From NCBI RefSeq assembly GCF_012275535.1, contig NZ_JAAVTK010000007.1:62001-126000 (forward strand): a stretch of DNA of 64,000 nt. The letters are read 5' to 3'. The stretch is from Hymenobacter artigasi. GTDB lineage: Bacteria; Bacteroidota; Bacteroidia; Cytophagales; Hymenobacteraceae. Below the pieces are notes generated by a model. The model worked only from the letters and a program-made list of their open reading frames with translations, did no database searches and had not been told where the DNA came from. The translations under genes were made by a program, and so were the position numbers. The stretch's first letter is position 1. Each line of letters starts with the position of its first letter. Of the stretch, positions 17,077 through 25,797 are shown piece by piece.

Positions 17077-18015
17077 GTGCGGAATCTATTTCTTTTCCTA
17101 TTTCGCTTTCGCGGGGCGCTGGTATTTGGCTTATTGGAAATAATCAGCCTGTATTTATTCATTACCAGTAATTCGTACCAGCGGGCGGCGTTTTTTAATT
17201 CGGCCAACTCCTACGCGGGCACGGTGCTGGCCCGCCGCACCCAGATACTGGACTATTTCCAGCTGGCCGAGATAAACCAGCAGCTGGCCGCCGAAAATGC
17301 GGCCCTCCGCCAGCAACTTTTTCCGGCCGATTCGACGCGCCGCGAGGCCGATTCGGTGGCCCTGGCCCCGGCCCGCGCCGATTCGCTGAAGCGCGTGCGC
17401 TACCAGCGGCCGGCAACCAAGCCCGATACCTTATTGCTGGGGCAGCAGCTGGTAGCGGCCCGCGACCCAAGTTATCCACTTATTCCGGCCCGGGTTATCA
17501 ACAACATGCTGCATAATGTGGATAACTATCTCACGCTGAACGTGGGCAGTGCCGATGGCGTGGTGCCCGGCAAGGGCGTGGTGGCGGCCGGGGGCGTGGT
17601 GGGCCGCGTGAAGGTGGTGAGCGCGCATTATGCCACCGTCACGAGCCTGCTGCATTCGCAGACGCGCATTGCCTCCAAAATCAAGCGCGATGGCACGTTC
17701 GGTACCATCAAGTGGCAGGGCGACGACCCCACCCACGCGCTGCTCGATAACGTGCTGCGCGAAACCAAGCTGGTGAAGGGCGATACGGTGCTCACGTCGA
17801 GCTACAACTCGGTATTTCCCGAGGGCATTTTCATTGGCACCATCGACTCCTTTGTGAAGGAGCCGGACAAGAATTTCTGGACTATCCGGGTGAAGCTGGG
17901 CGTCAATTTTGCCAACCTGACCTACGTGTACATCGTGACCAATCGCAACAAGCCCGAGCGCGACACCCTGGAAACCCACACGGGCATGCTCCCGAAAGGA
18001 GGGACGCGTCCATGA
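17077..18015 (+). CDS. mreC: Rod shape-determining protein MreC
   Basis: 312 residues, starting at GTG 17077 (MRNLFLFLFRFRGALVF matches the family's N-terminus and no ATG fits). One membrane helix at about residues 10-30, then a periplasmic coiled coil (AEINQQLAAENAALRQQL, residues 64-81), then the two-lobe beta domain with NVGSADGVVPGKGVVA and GVVGRVKVVS. MreC links the cytoplasmic MreB filament to the periplasmic synthases. Its stop overlaps the mreD ATG by four bases. Confidence 0.95.
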   Translation: MRNLFLFLFRFRGALVFGLLEIISLYLFITSNSYQRAAFFNSANSYAGTVLARRTQILDYFQLAEINQQLAAENAALRQQLFPADSTRREADSVALAPARADSLKRVRYQRPATKPDTLLLGQQLVAARDPSYPLIPARVINNMLHNVDNYLTLNVGSADGVVPGKGVVAAGGVVGRVKVVSAHYATVTSLLHSQTRIASKIKRDGTFGTIKWQGDDPTHALLDNVLRETKLVKGDTVLTSSYNSVFPEGIFIGTIDSFVKEPDKNFWTIRVKLGVNFANLTYVYIVTNRNKPERDTLETHTGMLPKGGTRP

Positions 18016-18539
18016 GCGGCCTGCGGTTCATTTTTTTGCAGGTGCTGCGCTTCGTGCTGTATGCGGGCGTGCACGTTTTGCTAATCAGTCGGCTGGTGCT
18101 GTTTGATTTGGGCTGGTGCTTTTTCTACCTGGGCTTTTTGCTGTTTTTGCCCATCACCACGCCCATCGTGGTGCAGCTCCTGCTCTCGTTTGCGATGGGG
18201 CTCACGATGGATATTTTTTACGACACGGGCGGACTGCACGCGGCGGCGGCGGTGCTGCTGGGCTTTTTGCGGCCGTGGGTGCTGCGCCTGCTCACCCCGC
18301 GCGACGGCTACGACAGCGCCGACGCCGTGAACGTGCACCAGATGGGCTGGCAGTGGTTTGGCGTGTACATGACGCTGCTGGTGGTGCTGCACCACGCCGC
18401 GTTTTTCCTGCTGGAGCTGGGCAGCTTCCGGCATTTTGGCACCACGCTGGGGAAAATGCTGGTGAGTGCACTCTTTACCAGCCTCGCGCTGTTGATTGTG
18501 CAGCTGCTGTTTTTCCCGGTGCGCCGGGGACGGAGTTAA
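18012..18539 (+). CDS. mreD: Rod shape-determining protein MreD
   Basis: 175 residues, almost wholly hydrophobic, with about five predicted membrane helices (for example ITTPIVVQLLLSFAMGLTMD and TSLALLIVQLLFF). GLTMDIFYDTGGLHAAAA is the conserved region of the family. The ATG overlaps the mreC stop (ATGA), implying coupled translation. Confidence 0.9.
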   Translation: MSGLRFIFLQVLRFVLYAGVHVLLISRLVLFDLGWCFFYLGFLLFLPITTPIVVQLLLSFAMGLTMDIFYDTGGLHAAAAVLLGFLRPWVLRLLTPRDGYDSADAVNVHQMGWQWFGVYMTLLVVLHHAAFFLLELGSFRHFGTTLGKMLVSALFTSLALLIVQLLFFPVRRGRS

Positions 18540-18550
18540 TTTATTATTTC

Positions 18551-18654
18551 TGTCATCCTGAGCGGAGCGAAGGACCTTATCACACTAGATTGGTTAGCAG
18601 CAATTTCAAACCGATGCAGACGTGATAAGGTCCTTCGCTCCGCTCAGGATGACA
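18551..18654. repeat. Long inverted repeat between mreD and mrdA (GTCATCCTGAGC family)
   Basis: Perfect 33-bp arms at 18551-18583 and 18622-18654. Core words GTCATCCTGAGCGGAGCG and AAGGACCTTATCAC. It ends 10 bp before the mrdA ATG, so the mrdA leader is part of the stem. The same family is at 25689-25789. Confidence 0.9.
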
Positions 18655-18664
18655 AACGTGAACT

Positions 18665-20524
18665 ATGCAATACCTCGAAGGCCGTAAGTACGTGGTGCAG
18701 GGCATCTTTTTGTTGGTGGCCCTCATCTTCCTCACCCGCCTGTTTTTCATGCAGGTGCTGGACGGGACGTATAAGCTGGCCGCCGACAAAAACACCCTGC
18801 AGCGCCTGGTGCAGATTCCGTACCGGGGGCTGATTTACGACCGCAAAAACCTGCCCCTGGTGCAGAATACGCCGGTGTACGACCTGGTGGTGGTGCCCCG
18901 CGAAGTGAAGCAGCTCGACACGCTCCGCTTTGCCGAATTGCTGCAAATACCGCTGGAAGACCTGCGCGCCAGCCTGAAAGCGGCCAAAAAGTATTCGCGC
19001 GTGAAGCCCTCGCCCATCCTGCAAAACCTGACGACGGCCGATTTGGCGGTTATTCTGGACAAGCTGGGCGACTTCCCGGGCTTCCGCACCCAGACGCGCA
19101 TGGCGCGCGCCTACCGCACGCCCAACCTTGCCCACGCCCTGGGCTACGTGGGGGCCATCACGCCGGCTTTTCTCGAAAAGCCCAAGTACGCCAAGTACCA
19201 GCCCGGCGAGAACGTGGGCATTTCGGGCCTGGAATCTTACTACGAGCAGACGCTGATGGGCCGGCGCGGCGTGCAGTACAAGATGGTGAACGTGCGCGGC
19301 ATCGAAAAAGGCAAGTTTCGCGGGGGCGAGTTCGACACGCTGTCGGTGGCCGGGCAGGACCTGCACCTGAGCATCGACGCGGAATTGCAGGCCTATGGGG
19401 AGCAGTTGCTGGCGGGCCGGCGCGGCTCCATTGTGGCCATCGACCCCAAGACGGGCGAGATTCTGGCCTTCGTCTCGGCCCCGCACTACAAGCCGCAGCT
19501 GCTTACGGGTAAGGGCTCGGGCAACCGCTACATGGCCCTGCTCAACAACCCCGACCGTCCGCTGTTCGACCGCCCGCTGATGGCTACCTATCCGCCGGGC
19601 TCGGTGTTTAAGCTGGTGAATGAGCTGGTGGCCTTGCAGTTGGGCGTGGTGCAGCCCAGCACCGGCTTCGAGTGTAACCAGAAGCTGGTGAAATGCACCC
19701 ACCGCCACGAGTACCCGGCCAACGTGAGCCTGGCCATCAAAAACAGCTGCAATCCTTATTTCTACCAGGTGTTGCGGGCAGCGGTGGTCCGCGGGCAGGC
19801 CAAGAATAAGTACGACGATGCCCACATCGGCCTGGGGCAGTGGCAGAAAATGGTGAAGTCTTTCGGCTTGGGCGAAAAGCTGGGCGTGGACATGAGCCAG
19901 GAAAAGCGCGGCCTGATTCCGTCGCCGGAGTTTTACGACCAGAAGTTTTTTGATAAGAAGCACAACCGGCAGCACCGCTGGAGCTTCCGCAACGTGTACT
20001 CGCTTAGTATTGGGCAGGGCGAAATCGGTATCACCGGCCTGCAAATGGCGAATGTGCTGGCCACCATCGCCAACCGGGGCTGGTACTATACCCCGCATTT
20101 CGTGCGCGGCATTGGCCAGGGCGGACCGCTGCCCGAATTCCGGCAGAAGCACTACACGGCCGTGGATACAACGCTGTTCAAGTACATCATCCCCGGCATG
20201 GAGATGGTGGTGGACGGCAACGGCGGCACCGGCAACCTGGCCTCGCTCTCGCAATACGGTATCACGATGGCCGGCAAAACCGGCACCGTGCAAAATCCTC
20301 ACGGCTTCGACCACGCCACGTTCGCGGCCTTCGCCCCGGTGCAGGACCCCAAAATTGCCATTGCCGTGTTCATCGAGAACAGTGGCTTTGGCGGCACCAG
20401 CGCCGCCCCGGCCGCTGGCTTGATGATTGAGAAATACCTGCGCGGCAAAGTAGCCCCGCACCGCAAGCGCTGGGAAGACTGGGTGATGTACGGCGACTTC
20501 ACCAAGCATCTGCATGGGATGTAG
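18665..20524 (+). CDS. mrdA: Penicillin-binding protein 2, elongasome transpeptidase
   Basis: 619 residues from ATG 18665. One N-terminal membrane helix (residues 11-28), a dimerisation domain, then the transpeptidase domain. Active-site motifs: SxxK in PPGSVFKLV (Ser near residue 311), SxN in KNSCNPY, and KTG in MAGKTGTVQ near residue 536. It crosslinks new peptidoglycan during side-wall growth with MreBCD. RodA, usually the next gene, is not here; an unrelated SDR gene follows after another inverted repeat. Confidence 0.95.
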   Translation: MQYLEGRKYVVQGIFLLVALIFLTRLFFMQVLDGTYKLAADKNTLQRLVQIPYRGLIYDRKNLPLVQNTPVYDLVVVPREVKQLDTLRFAELLQIPLEDLRASLKAAKKYSRVKPSPILQNLTTADLAVILDKLGDFPGFRTQTRMARAYRTPNLAHALGYVGAITPAFLEKPKYAKYQPGENVGISGLESYYEQTLMGRRGVQYKMVNVRGIEKGKFRGGEFDTLSVAGQDLHLSIDAELQAYGEQLLAGRRGSIVAIDPKTGEILAFVSAPHYKPQLLTGKGSGNRYMALLNNPDRPLFDRPLMATYPPGSVFKLVNELVALQLGVVQPSTGFECNQKLVKCTHRHEYPANVSLAIKNSCNPYFYQVLRAAVVRGQAKNKYDDAHIGLGQWQKMVKSFGLGEKLGVDMSQEKRGLIPSPEFYDQKFFDKKHNRQHRWSFRNVYSLSIGQGEIGITGLQMANVLATIANRGWYYTPHFVRGIGQGGPLPEFRQKHYTAVDTTLFKYIIPGMEMVVDGNGGTGNLASLSQYGITMAGKTGTVQNPHGFDHATFAAFAPVQDPKIAIAVFIENSGFGGTSAAPAAGLMIEKYLRGKVAPHRKRWEDWVMYGDFTKHLHGM

Positions 20525-20543
20525 GAGCTGCCGGTCAAGGAAG

Positions 20544-20648
20544 AACGTCATGCCGAGCGCAGCCGAGGCATCTCGCGTGGGGTAGTAATCCAATCAACTG
20601 GATTTACTGCTGCACGCGAGATGCCTCGGCTCCGCTCGGCATGACGTT
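20544..20648. repeat. Long inverted repeat after mrdA (GTCATGC family)
   Basis: 36-bp arms at 20544-20579 and 20613-20648 with one mismatch. Core words GTCATGCCGAGCGCAGCC and GAGGCATCTCGCGTG, related to the element at 16950-17045. It may end the mre transcript. Confidence 0.9.
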
Positions 20649-20722
20649 ATACATTATGCAGCCGAGCCCCCAACCTTTCGGCCCCAAATCTGGTTCTACC
20701 CCTTCACAACCCCAGAAAAAAC

Positions 20723-21439
20723 ATGGAATCCCTCCAAGGAAAAGTCGCCCTCGTTACGGGCGCAGGCAAAGGAATTGGCCGTTCGGTGGCCCTGGCGCTG
20801 GCCGCCGAAGGCGTACACGTTGGTCTGCTGGCCCGGACTGAAAGTGACCTGCAAGCCGTAGCCGGCGAGATTATCGCCGCTGGTGGCACCGTTATTACGG
20901 CCGTGGCCGATGTGGCCGACCGCACCGCCGTGAACCTCGCCGTGGCTAAAATCCACCAGGAGCTGGGCCCGATTGACATCCTCATCAACAACGCCGGCAT
21001 TGGCACGTTTGCCAAGTTTCTGGAGATGGAGCCCGAGCAGTGGGAGCACATCATTCAGGTGAACCTGATGGGTACATACTACGTGACCCGCGCCGTGCTG
21101 CCGGTGATGATTGCGCGCCAGACCGGCGATATCATCAATATTTCGTCCACGTCGGGGCAGCGCGCTGCCGCTGGCAGCAGCGCCTACAGCGCCTCGAAGT
21201 TCGCGGTGCTGGGCCTCACCGAGTCGCTGATGCAGGAGGTGCGCAAGCACAATATCCGCGTGTCGGCCCTCACGCCCAGCACGGTAGCCACGCCACTGGC
21301 CCTCGAAAACAAGCTCACCGACGGCAACCCCGACAAGGTGATGCAGCCCGAGGATTTGGCCGAGTTCATGGTGTCGCAGCTAAAGCTGAACCGCCGCATT
21401 TTTATTAAAGAAGCCGGTATGTGGTCGACAAACCCGTAA
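20723..21439 (+). CDS. SDR family oxidoreductase, 3-ketoacyl-ACP reductase type
   Basis: 238 residues of classical short-chain dehydrogenase. Motifs: [11 protein letters not shown] for NADP(H) binding near residue 11, NNAGIG at about 90, catalytic ISSTSG Ser at about 140 and YSASK at about 154. The family name is 3-oxoacyl-ACP reductase, but isolated genes like this often act on other carbonyls, so FabG function is not claimed. No fatty acid synthesis genes are near. A strong hairpin follows. Confidence 0.88.
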   Translation: MESLQGKVALVTGAGKGIGRSVALALAAEGVHVGLLARTESDLQAVAGEIIAAGGTVITAVADVADRTAVNLAVAKIHQELGPIDILINNAGIGTFAKFLEMEPEQWEHIIQVNLMGTYYVTRAVLPVMIARQTGDIINISSTSGQRAAAGSSAYSASKFAVLGLTESLMQEVRKHNIRVSALTPSTVATPLALENKLTDGNPDKVMQPEDLAEFMVSQLKLNRRIFIKEAGMWSTNP

Positions 21440-21462
21440 TTTCGGGCACCCAATTGTTGGCG

Positions 21463-21495
21463 AAGCGCCCCCGCAGCCTGGCTGCGGGGGCGCTT
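21463..21495 (+). terminator. Strong hairpin terminator after the SDR gene
   Basis: 15-bp perfect stem AAGCGCCCCCGCAGC (21463-21477) with its complement at 21481-21495 and a CTG loop. The T run after it is short. Confidence 0.65.
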
Positions 21496-21523
21496 CTGGT
21501 TATCACCAAACGCTCCAAGCTCC

Positions 21524-22276
21524 ATGTCAAGCCCCGAAACCCAGCAGCAGCAGCTCGCCCAGGAAAAACAACTCGTTGCCGCCACCGCCGCCGGGTGGGT
21601 GCGCGATGGCATGGTGGTGGGGCTGGGCACGGGCAGCACGGCCGCGCCGTTTATTGAGCTGCTGGGCCAGCGGGTGCGCGAGGACGGCCTGCGCATTCAG
21701 GCCACGGCCACCTCGCGGGCCAGCGATGAGCTGGCCCGCGAGGTGGGCATCCCGATGCTGGAGCCCCGGCGCGGCCTGCGCTTCGACCTGACCGTGGACG
21801 GAGCCGACGAGCTCGACTCGCAGCTGCGCCTCATAAAGGGTGGGGGCGGGGCCTTGCTGCGCGAAAAGGTAATTGCCACCGCTTCCGACTACCTGCTCAT
21901 CGTGGCCGATTCGTCGAAGGCCGTGGCGCAGCTGGGCCGGTTTCCGCTGCCGCTGGAAGTAGTGCCCTTCGCCCTGCCTTGGGTGCTGGATGCCGTGGCC
22001 GCCCTCGGCGGTGCGCCCGTGGTGCGGGTGAACAAGCTGAACCCCGCCGAGCTGGCCCAATCCGACCAGGGGAATTTATTGGTGGACTGTCATTTCGAGC
22101 AAATTGAAGACCCGTCCGCCCTGGCCCTCCAACTGAAAACCATCCCCGGAATGGTGGAGCATGGGTTGTTTCTGGGGTTGGCGCGGGCGGCCATCATCGT
22201 GCAGGGCGGGGCGGCGCAGGTGCTGCGCCCGGGCCAGGCGGCGGTGGCGGCCGCCGCATTTTCGGCGCTGCCCTAA
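21524..22276 (+). CDS. rpiA: Ribose-5-phosphate isomerase A
   Basis: 250 residues. Family motifs: VVGLGTGSTAAPFI near residue 31, DLTVDGADELD, IKGGGGALLREK containing the catalytic Glu/Lys region, and VDCHF near the end. It interconverts ribulose-5-P and ribose-5-P. Its stop shares one base with the ATG of the next gene (TAATG), so the EamA transporter is translationally coupled. It faces the oxidative pentose phosphate genes gnd-zwf-pgl. Confidence 0.95.
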   Translation: MSSPETQQQQLAQEKQLVAATAAGWVRDGMVVGLGTGSTAAPFIELLGQRVREDGLRIQATATSRASDELAREVGIPMLEPRRGLRFDLTVDGADELDSQLRLIKGGGGALLREKVIATASDYLLIVADSSKAVAQLGRFPLPLEVVPFALPWVLDAVAALGGAPVVRVNKLNPAELAQSDQGNLLVDCHFEQIEDPSALALQLKTIPGMVEHGLFLGLARAAIIVQGGAAQVLRPGQAAVAAAAFSALP

Positions 22277-23154
22277 TGGTTGATTCCGGCCGATTCACGT
22301 TCCCGGCGGTGCCTGCCGTGCTGCTTTCCATTGTGAGCGTGCAGGGCGGGGCGGCCATTGCCAAAGGGCTGTTTCCGGTACTGGGGCCAGCGGGCACTAC
22401 CAGCCTGCGGGTGGGTATTTCGGCGCTGGTGCTGCTGCTGGTGGTACGCCCGCAGCTGGGGCGCTTGTCGGGGGCGCAGTGGCGGGCAGTGGTGCCCTAC
22501 GGCCTGGCCCTTGGGCTGATGAACCTGCTGTTCTACTTCGCCCTGGCCCGCATTCCGCTCGGGCTGGCCGTCACGCTGGAATTTGTGGGGCCGCTGGGCC
22601 TGGCGCTGGCCGGCTCGCGCCGCTGGGCCGATGCGGTGTGGGCGCTGCTGGCCGCCGCGGGCATCGCCCTGATTGCGCCGTGGCACAGCCAGGGGATTGA
22701 CCTGCTGGGCCTGGCTTTTGCGCTGGCGGCTGGCGGGGCCTGGGCCGTGTACATTGTGCTGGGCCAGCGCACGGCGGCGGTGCTGCCGGGCCAGCAGGCA
22801 GTGGCTATCGGAATGCTATTTGCGGCGTTGCCGGTGCTGCCTTTTGGCGTGGCCAGTGGCAGCTTGCTGGGCCTTACGCCGCATTTGCTGCTGCTGGGCG
22901 GGCTGCTGGCGTTGTTTTCCAGCGTATTGCCTTTTTCGCTGGAAATGCAGGCGTTGCGCACGTTACCCACCCGCACCTTCAGCATTTTGATGAGTCTGGA
23001 GCCGGTGGCGGCGGCCATATCCGGCTGGCTGCTGCTGGGCGAGCGGCTGCTTTTGGGGCAGTGGCTGGCGGTGGGCTTCATTGTGGTGGCCAGTTTGGGG
23101 GCCACGCTGACGGCTGGAGCCGGGCCGGCAGTGCCGGCCGTGGGTGGGGAATAG
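22276..23154 (+). CDS. EamA family transporter, RhtA-like
   Basis: 292 residues with about ten hydrophobic helices in two EamA halves. Diagnostic parts: VQGGAAIAKGLFPVLGPAGTT at the start (cut here: VQGGAAIAKGLFP), FYFALARIPLGLAVTLEFVG, and SLEPVAAAISGWLLLGE, the repeat signature in the second half. RhtA in E. coli exports threonine and homoserine; the substrate here is unproven. It is coupled to rpiA (1-bp overlap), although a functional link to pentose phosphates is not evident. Confidence 0.88.
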   Translation: MVDSGRFTFPAVPAVLLSIVSVQGGAAIAKGLFPVLGPAGTTSLRVGISALVLLLVVRPQLGRLSGAQWRAVVPYGLALGLMNLLFYFALARIPLGLAVTLEFVGPLGLALAGSRRWADAVWALLAAAGIALIAPWHSQGIDLLGLAFALAAGGAWAVYIVLGQRTAAVLPGQQAVAIGMLFAALPVLPFGVASGSLLGLTPHLLLLGGLLALFSSVLPFSLEMQALRTLPTRTFSILMSLEPVAAAISGWLLLGERLLLGQWLAVGFIVVASLGATLTAGAGPAVPAVGGE

Positions 23155-23230
23155 GCGCGAGATAGAGGAGCTTTACTGCCACTACTTCGGTCGCGTGAAC
23201 CCGGCCGCGCTTTGTGCAAATGGTAACGAA

Positions 23231-23265
23231 AAGGACCCCGGAAATTATTGCCAGGGCTCTTTTTT
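23231..23265 (+). terminator. Weak hairpin with T run after the EamA gene
   Basis: An imperfect stem (AGGACCCCGG against CCAGGGCTCT, about 7 of 10 pairs) followed by TTTTTT. It separates the convergent EamA and pgl genes. Confidence 0.45.
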
Positions 23266-23307
23266 GTTGCTCAAAAATGAAACCGGGGCCGCAGCTCCGG
23301 TCTGGGC

Positions 23308-24033
23308 TTAGCGGGCCAAATCGGCCGCGGCGGGCTCATCCAGAAACCAATGCCGCTCGTTGGCCGAAGGGGTGATGAGCTGGGCCGGAAACTCCTCGGT
23401 GTTGCGCGGGCCCTGGCGCACCCGGCGCACAGCCGCCGCCTTATCGGCCCCAAAAACCAGGAAGGCCACAGCCCGGGCTTGGTTAATGAGCGGAGCTGTG
23501 AACGTAAGGCGGAACATACCTACCTCGGGCACAAATACGGCCTGGGCCTCGGCCACGGTGGCCTGCAATACCTCGGTGTGCGGAAACAGCGAAGCCGTAT
23601 GCGAATTATCGCCCAAGCCCAGCAAAATCAAATCGAGCCGGGCGGGCTTGGGGCTGAAAAAGTGGTTGATTACCTGGGTGTAAGCCTTGGCCGCCTCGGC
23701 TGGCGGCAGGGCCGTATCGAAGCTGAAAACATGGTCGTCGGTAATGTTCAGCGGGGCCAGTAGGGCTTTTTTGGCCATCAGGTAGTTGCTCTGCGGGTCG
23801 GTGCGGGGTACGTTGCGCTCATCGCCGAAAAAGAAGTACGCTTTGGTCCAGTCAACCTGGTCGCGGTAGGCGGGCGAGGCCAGCAGCTCGTAAAGCTTTT
23901 TGGGCGAGCTGCCGCCTGACAGGGCCACGGCAAAGCGGCCGCGCGCAACAATGGCCTCGGCGGCACATGCCACAAAATAGTCGGCCAGGGCATGCAACGT
24001 GGCCTCAACGGTAGGCTGGATGTGTAGGTGCAT
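23308..24033 (-). CDS. pgl: 6-phosphogluconolactonase (DevB type)
   Basis: 241 residues from ATG 24033; a further ATG at 24093 would start inside the repeat and is less likely. Motifs: ALSGGSSPKKLYELLA near residue 38, YFFFGDERNVP, and LILLGLGDNSHTASLFP (17 residues) with the conserved Asp/His. It hydrolyses 6-phosphogluconolactone. Third gene of the minus-strand gnd-zwf-pgl series, 91 bp behind zwf with a repeat in the gap. Confidence 0.94.
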   Translation of the reverse strand: MHLHIQPTVEATLHALADYFVACAAEAIVARGRFAVALSGGSSPKKLYELLASPAYRDQVDWTKAYFFFGDERNVPRTDPQSNYLMAKKALLAPLNITDDHVFSFDTALPPAEAAKAYTQVINHFFSPKPARLDLILLGLGDNSHTASLFPHTEVLQATVAEAQAVFVPEVGMFRLTFTAPLINQARAVAFLVFGADKAAAVRRVRQGPRNTEEFPAQLITPSANERHWFLDEPAAADLAR

Positions 24034-24074
24034 GGGTTGTTTCAGGGGGGAGGCGAGTGTGGAAAAGTGCGGTT

Positions 24075-24130
24075 GCGTAGCGGAGGCTGGCATGCCGCGC
24101 GCAACCGAGGCATGCCGGCTTCCGCTACGC
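24075..24130. repeat. Inverted repeat between zwf and pgl, overlapping the zwf stop
   Basis: 21-bp arms at 24075-24095 and 24110-24130 with two mismatches. Core words GCGTAGCGGA and GGCATGC, related to the element at 4717-4884. The right arm covers the last zwf codon and stop (24125-24130). Confidence 0.8.
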
Positions 24131-25651
24131 TTTTTTCTTGTCGCTGCTTTTCAGCGGCAGCGTAAACCAGTGGAAACCGTCGCGGGCAATAAGGGCTTCG
24201 GCCACTTCCGGGCCCCACGAGTCGGCCGAATAGTTGGGGAAGTTGAGGCTGGCGCGGCCCTGCCAGGCGTTGAGAATGGGCATCACCAAATCCCAAGCTT
24301 CCTCCACCTGGTCGCCGCGCATGAATAGCGTCTGGTCGCCGAGCATGGTGTCAAGTAGCAGGGTTTCGTAGGCTTCCGGCGCTTCGGCGGCGTAGGTGCC
24401 CTGGTAGTCGAATACCATGTCTACGGTGTTGAGCATCATGTCGAGGCCGGGGCGCTTGGCCTGCACTTGCAGCCGAATGCTCATTTCGGGCTGAATGCTG
24501 ATAATGAGGCGGTTTTGCTGCCAGCTCTCGCCCGTTTCGGGTGGGAAAATGACGTGTGGCACGTCCTTAAACTGAATGCTGATGATGGACGCCGAGCGGT
24601 GCAGCCGCTTACCGGTGCGCACGTAGAACGGTACGCCCTGCCAGCGCCAATTATCCACAAAAAACTTCACGGCCGCGAAGGTTTCGGTGTTGGAAGCGGG
24701 GTTGGCGTCCTTTTCCTCGCGGTAGCCGGGTACCTCCTTGCCCTCAATCCAGCCCGCGCCGTACTGCCCGCGCACGGCCGACTCGCGCACCTCCTCGGGC
24801 GTGAAGCGGCGCATGGCGCGTAGCACGTCCACCTTGCGGTTGCGCACTTCATCGGCCGTAAAGTTCACGGGCGGCTCCATGGCCACCAGGCACAGCAGCT
24901 GCAGCAAGTGGTTCTGAATCATATCGCGCAGCGCGCCCGAGCCGTCGTAGTAGCCGGTGCGGTCGCCCACGCCCAGCTGCTCGGTCACCGAAATCTGGAC
25001 GTGCTCGATGCTGTTGCGGTTCCAGAGCGGCTCCATGATGGCATTGGCGAAGCGGAAGGCCATGATGTTCTGCACCGTTTCCTTGCCCAGATAGTGGTCG
25101 ATGCGGTAAATCTGGCACTCCTGGAAGTGCTGGGCCAGCAGCTTGTTCAGTGCCCGGGCCGACTCCAAATCGTGCCCGAAGGGCTTCTCAATCACGATGC
25201 GCACCCGGGTGGGGTCGCCCTCGGTGTGGCGTTGGGCAATGCCCGTGGCAATGATGGGGAAGAACTCCGGGGCCACTGCCAAGTAGTAAATCACATTGGC
25301 CGGGGTGTTCCATTGCTGCTCGAAGGCCGAAATGCGCTGGCTGAATTCCTCGTAGGCGGCCGGCGTTTTCACGTCGGATACCTGGTAGTAAATGTGTGGC
25401 GCGAACTTGTCCCAGGCCTCTTTTTTGGCCTTGCCGCTACGCGAAAACTGGTTGAGGTCGGCCAGCAGGTTGGTGCGGAACTGCTCGTCGGTGAGCTTGG
25501 TGCGGCCCGTGCCGATGATGGCAAACTGCTCGGGCAGCCAGCCGTCGAGAAACAGATTATACAGCGCCGGCGAAAGCTTGCGGGCGTTCAAATCGCCGGT
25601 GCCGCCGAAGATGACGAAGACGGTGGGCTTGATGTTATGGTTGTTGTTCAT
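24125..25651 (-). CDS. zwf: Glucose-6-phosphate 1-dehydrogenase
   Basis: 508 residues. VFVIFGGTGDLNARKL at residue 11 is the NADP site; YRIDHYLGKETVQN near residue 180 holds the catalytic motif (RIDHYLGKE); FYVRTGKRL and the WGP region near the C-terminus complete the fold. It makes NADPH in the first oxidative step. The final Lys-Ala and stop are formed by a repeat arm. It lies between gnd and pgl on the minus strand; both gaps hold inverted repeats. Confidence 0.97.
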   Translation of the reverse strand: MNNNHNIKPTVFVIFGGTGDLNARKLSPALYNLFLDGWLPEQFAIIGTGRTKLTDEQFRTNLLADLNQFSRSGKAKKEAWDKFAPHIYYQVSDVKTPAAYEEFSQRISAFEQQWNTPANVIYYLAVAPEFFPIIATGIAQRHTEGDPTRVRIVIEKPFGHDLESARALNKLLAQHFQECQIYRIDHYLGKETVQNIMAFRFANAIMEPLWNRNSIEHVQISVTEQLGVGDRTGYYDGSGALRDMIQNHLLQLLCLVAMEPPVNFTADEVRNRKVDVLRAMRRFTPEEVRESAVRGQYGAGWIEGKEVPGYREEKDANPASNTETFAAVKFFVDNWRWQGVPFYVRTGKRLHRSASIISIQFKDVPHVIFPPETGESWQQNRLIISIQPEMSIRLQVQAKRPGLDMMLNTVDMVFDYQGTYAAEAPEAYETLLLDTMLGDQTLFMRGDQVEEAWDLVMPILNAWQGRASLNFPNYSADSWGPEVAEALIARDGFHWFTLPLKSSDKKKA

Positions 25652-25688
25652 GATAAAAAGCGGCGTGAGGATGCAAGTGAAAAACGGC

Positions 25689-25789
25689 TGTCATCCTGAG
25701 CTTGCGAAGGACCTTATTACGGCTGCGTCGTTTGCATTATTGCTAACTGCGCAGCCGTGATAAGGTCCTTCGCAAGCTCAGGATGACAG
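25689..25789. repeat. Long inverted repeat between gnd and zwf (GTCATCCTGAGC family)
   Basis: 40-bp arms at 25689-25728 and 25750-25789 with one mismatch. Core words GTCATCCTGAGCTTGCG and AAGGACCTTAT. It starts 38 bp before the zwf ATG (on the minus strand) and ends 8 bp from the gnd stop. Confidence 0.9.
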
Positions 25790-25797
25790 ACCAGGAC

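Noticed and set aside
18644..20593. Very long open frame on the minus strand opposite mrdA
   Set aside because: It mirrors the PBP2 gene. GC-rich codons leave few stops on the other strand; its translation is His/Val/Gly-rich and resembles no family.
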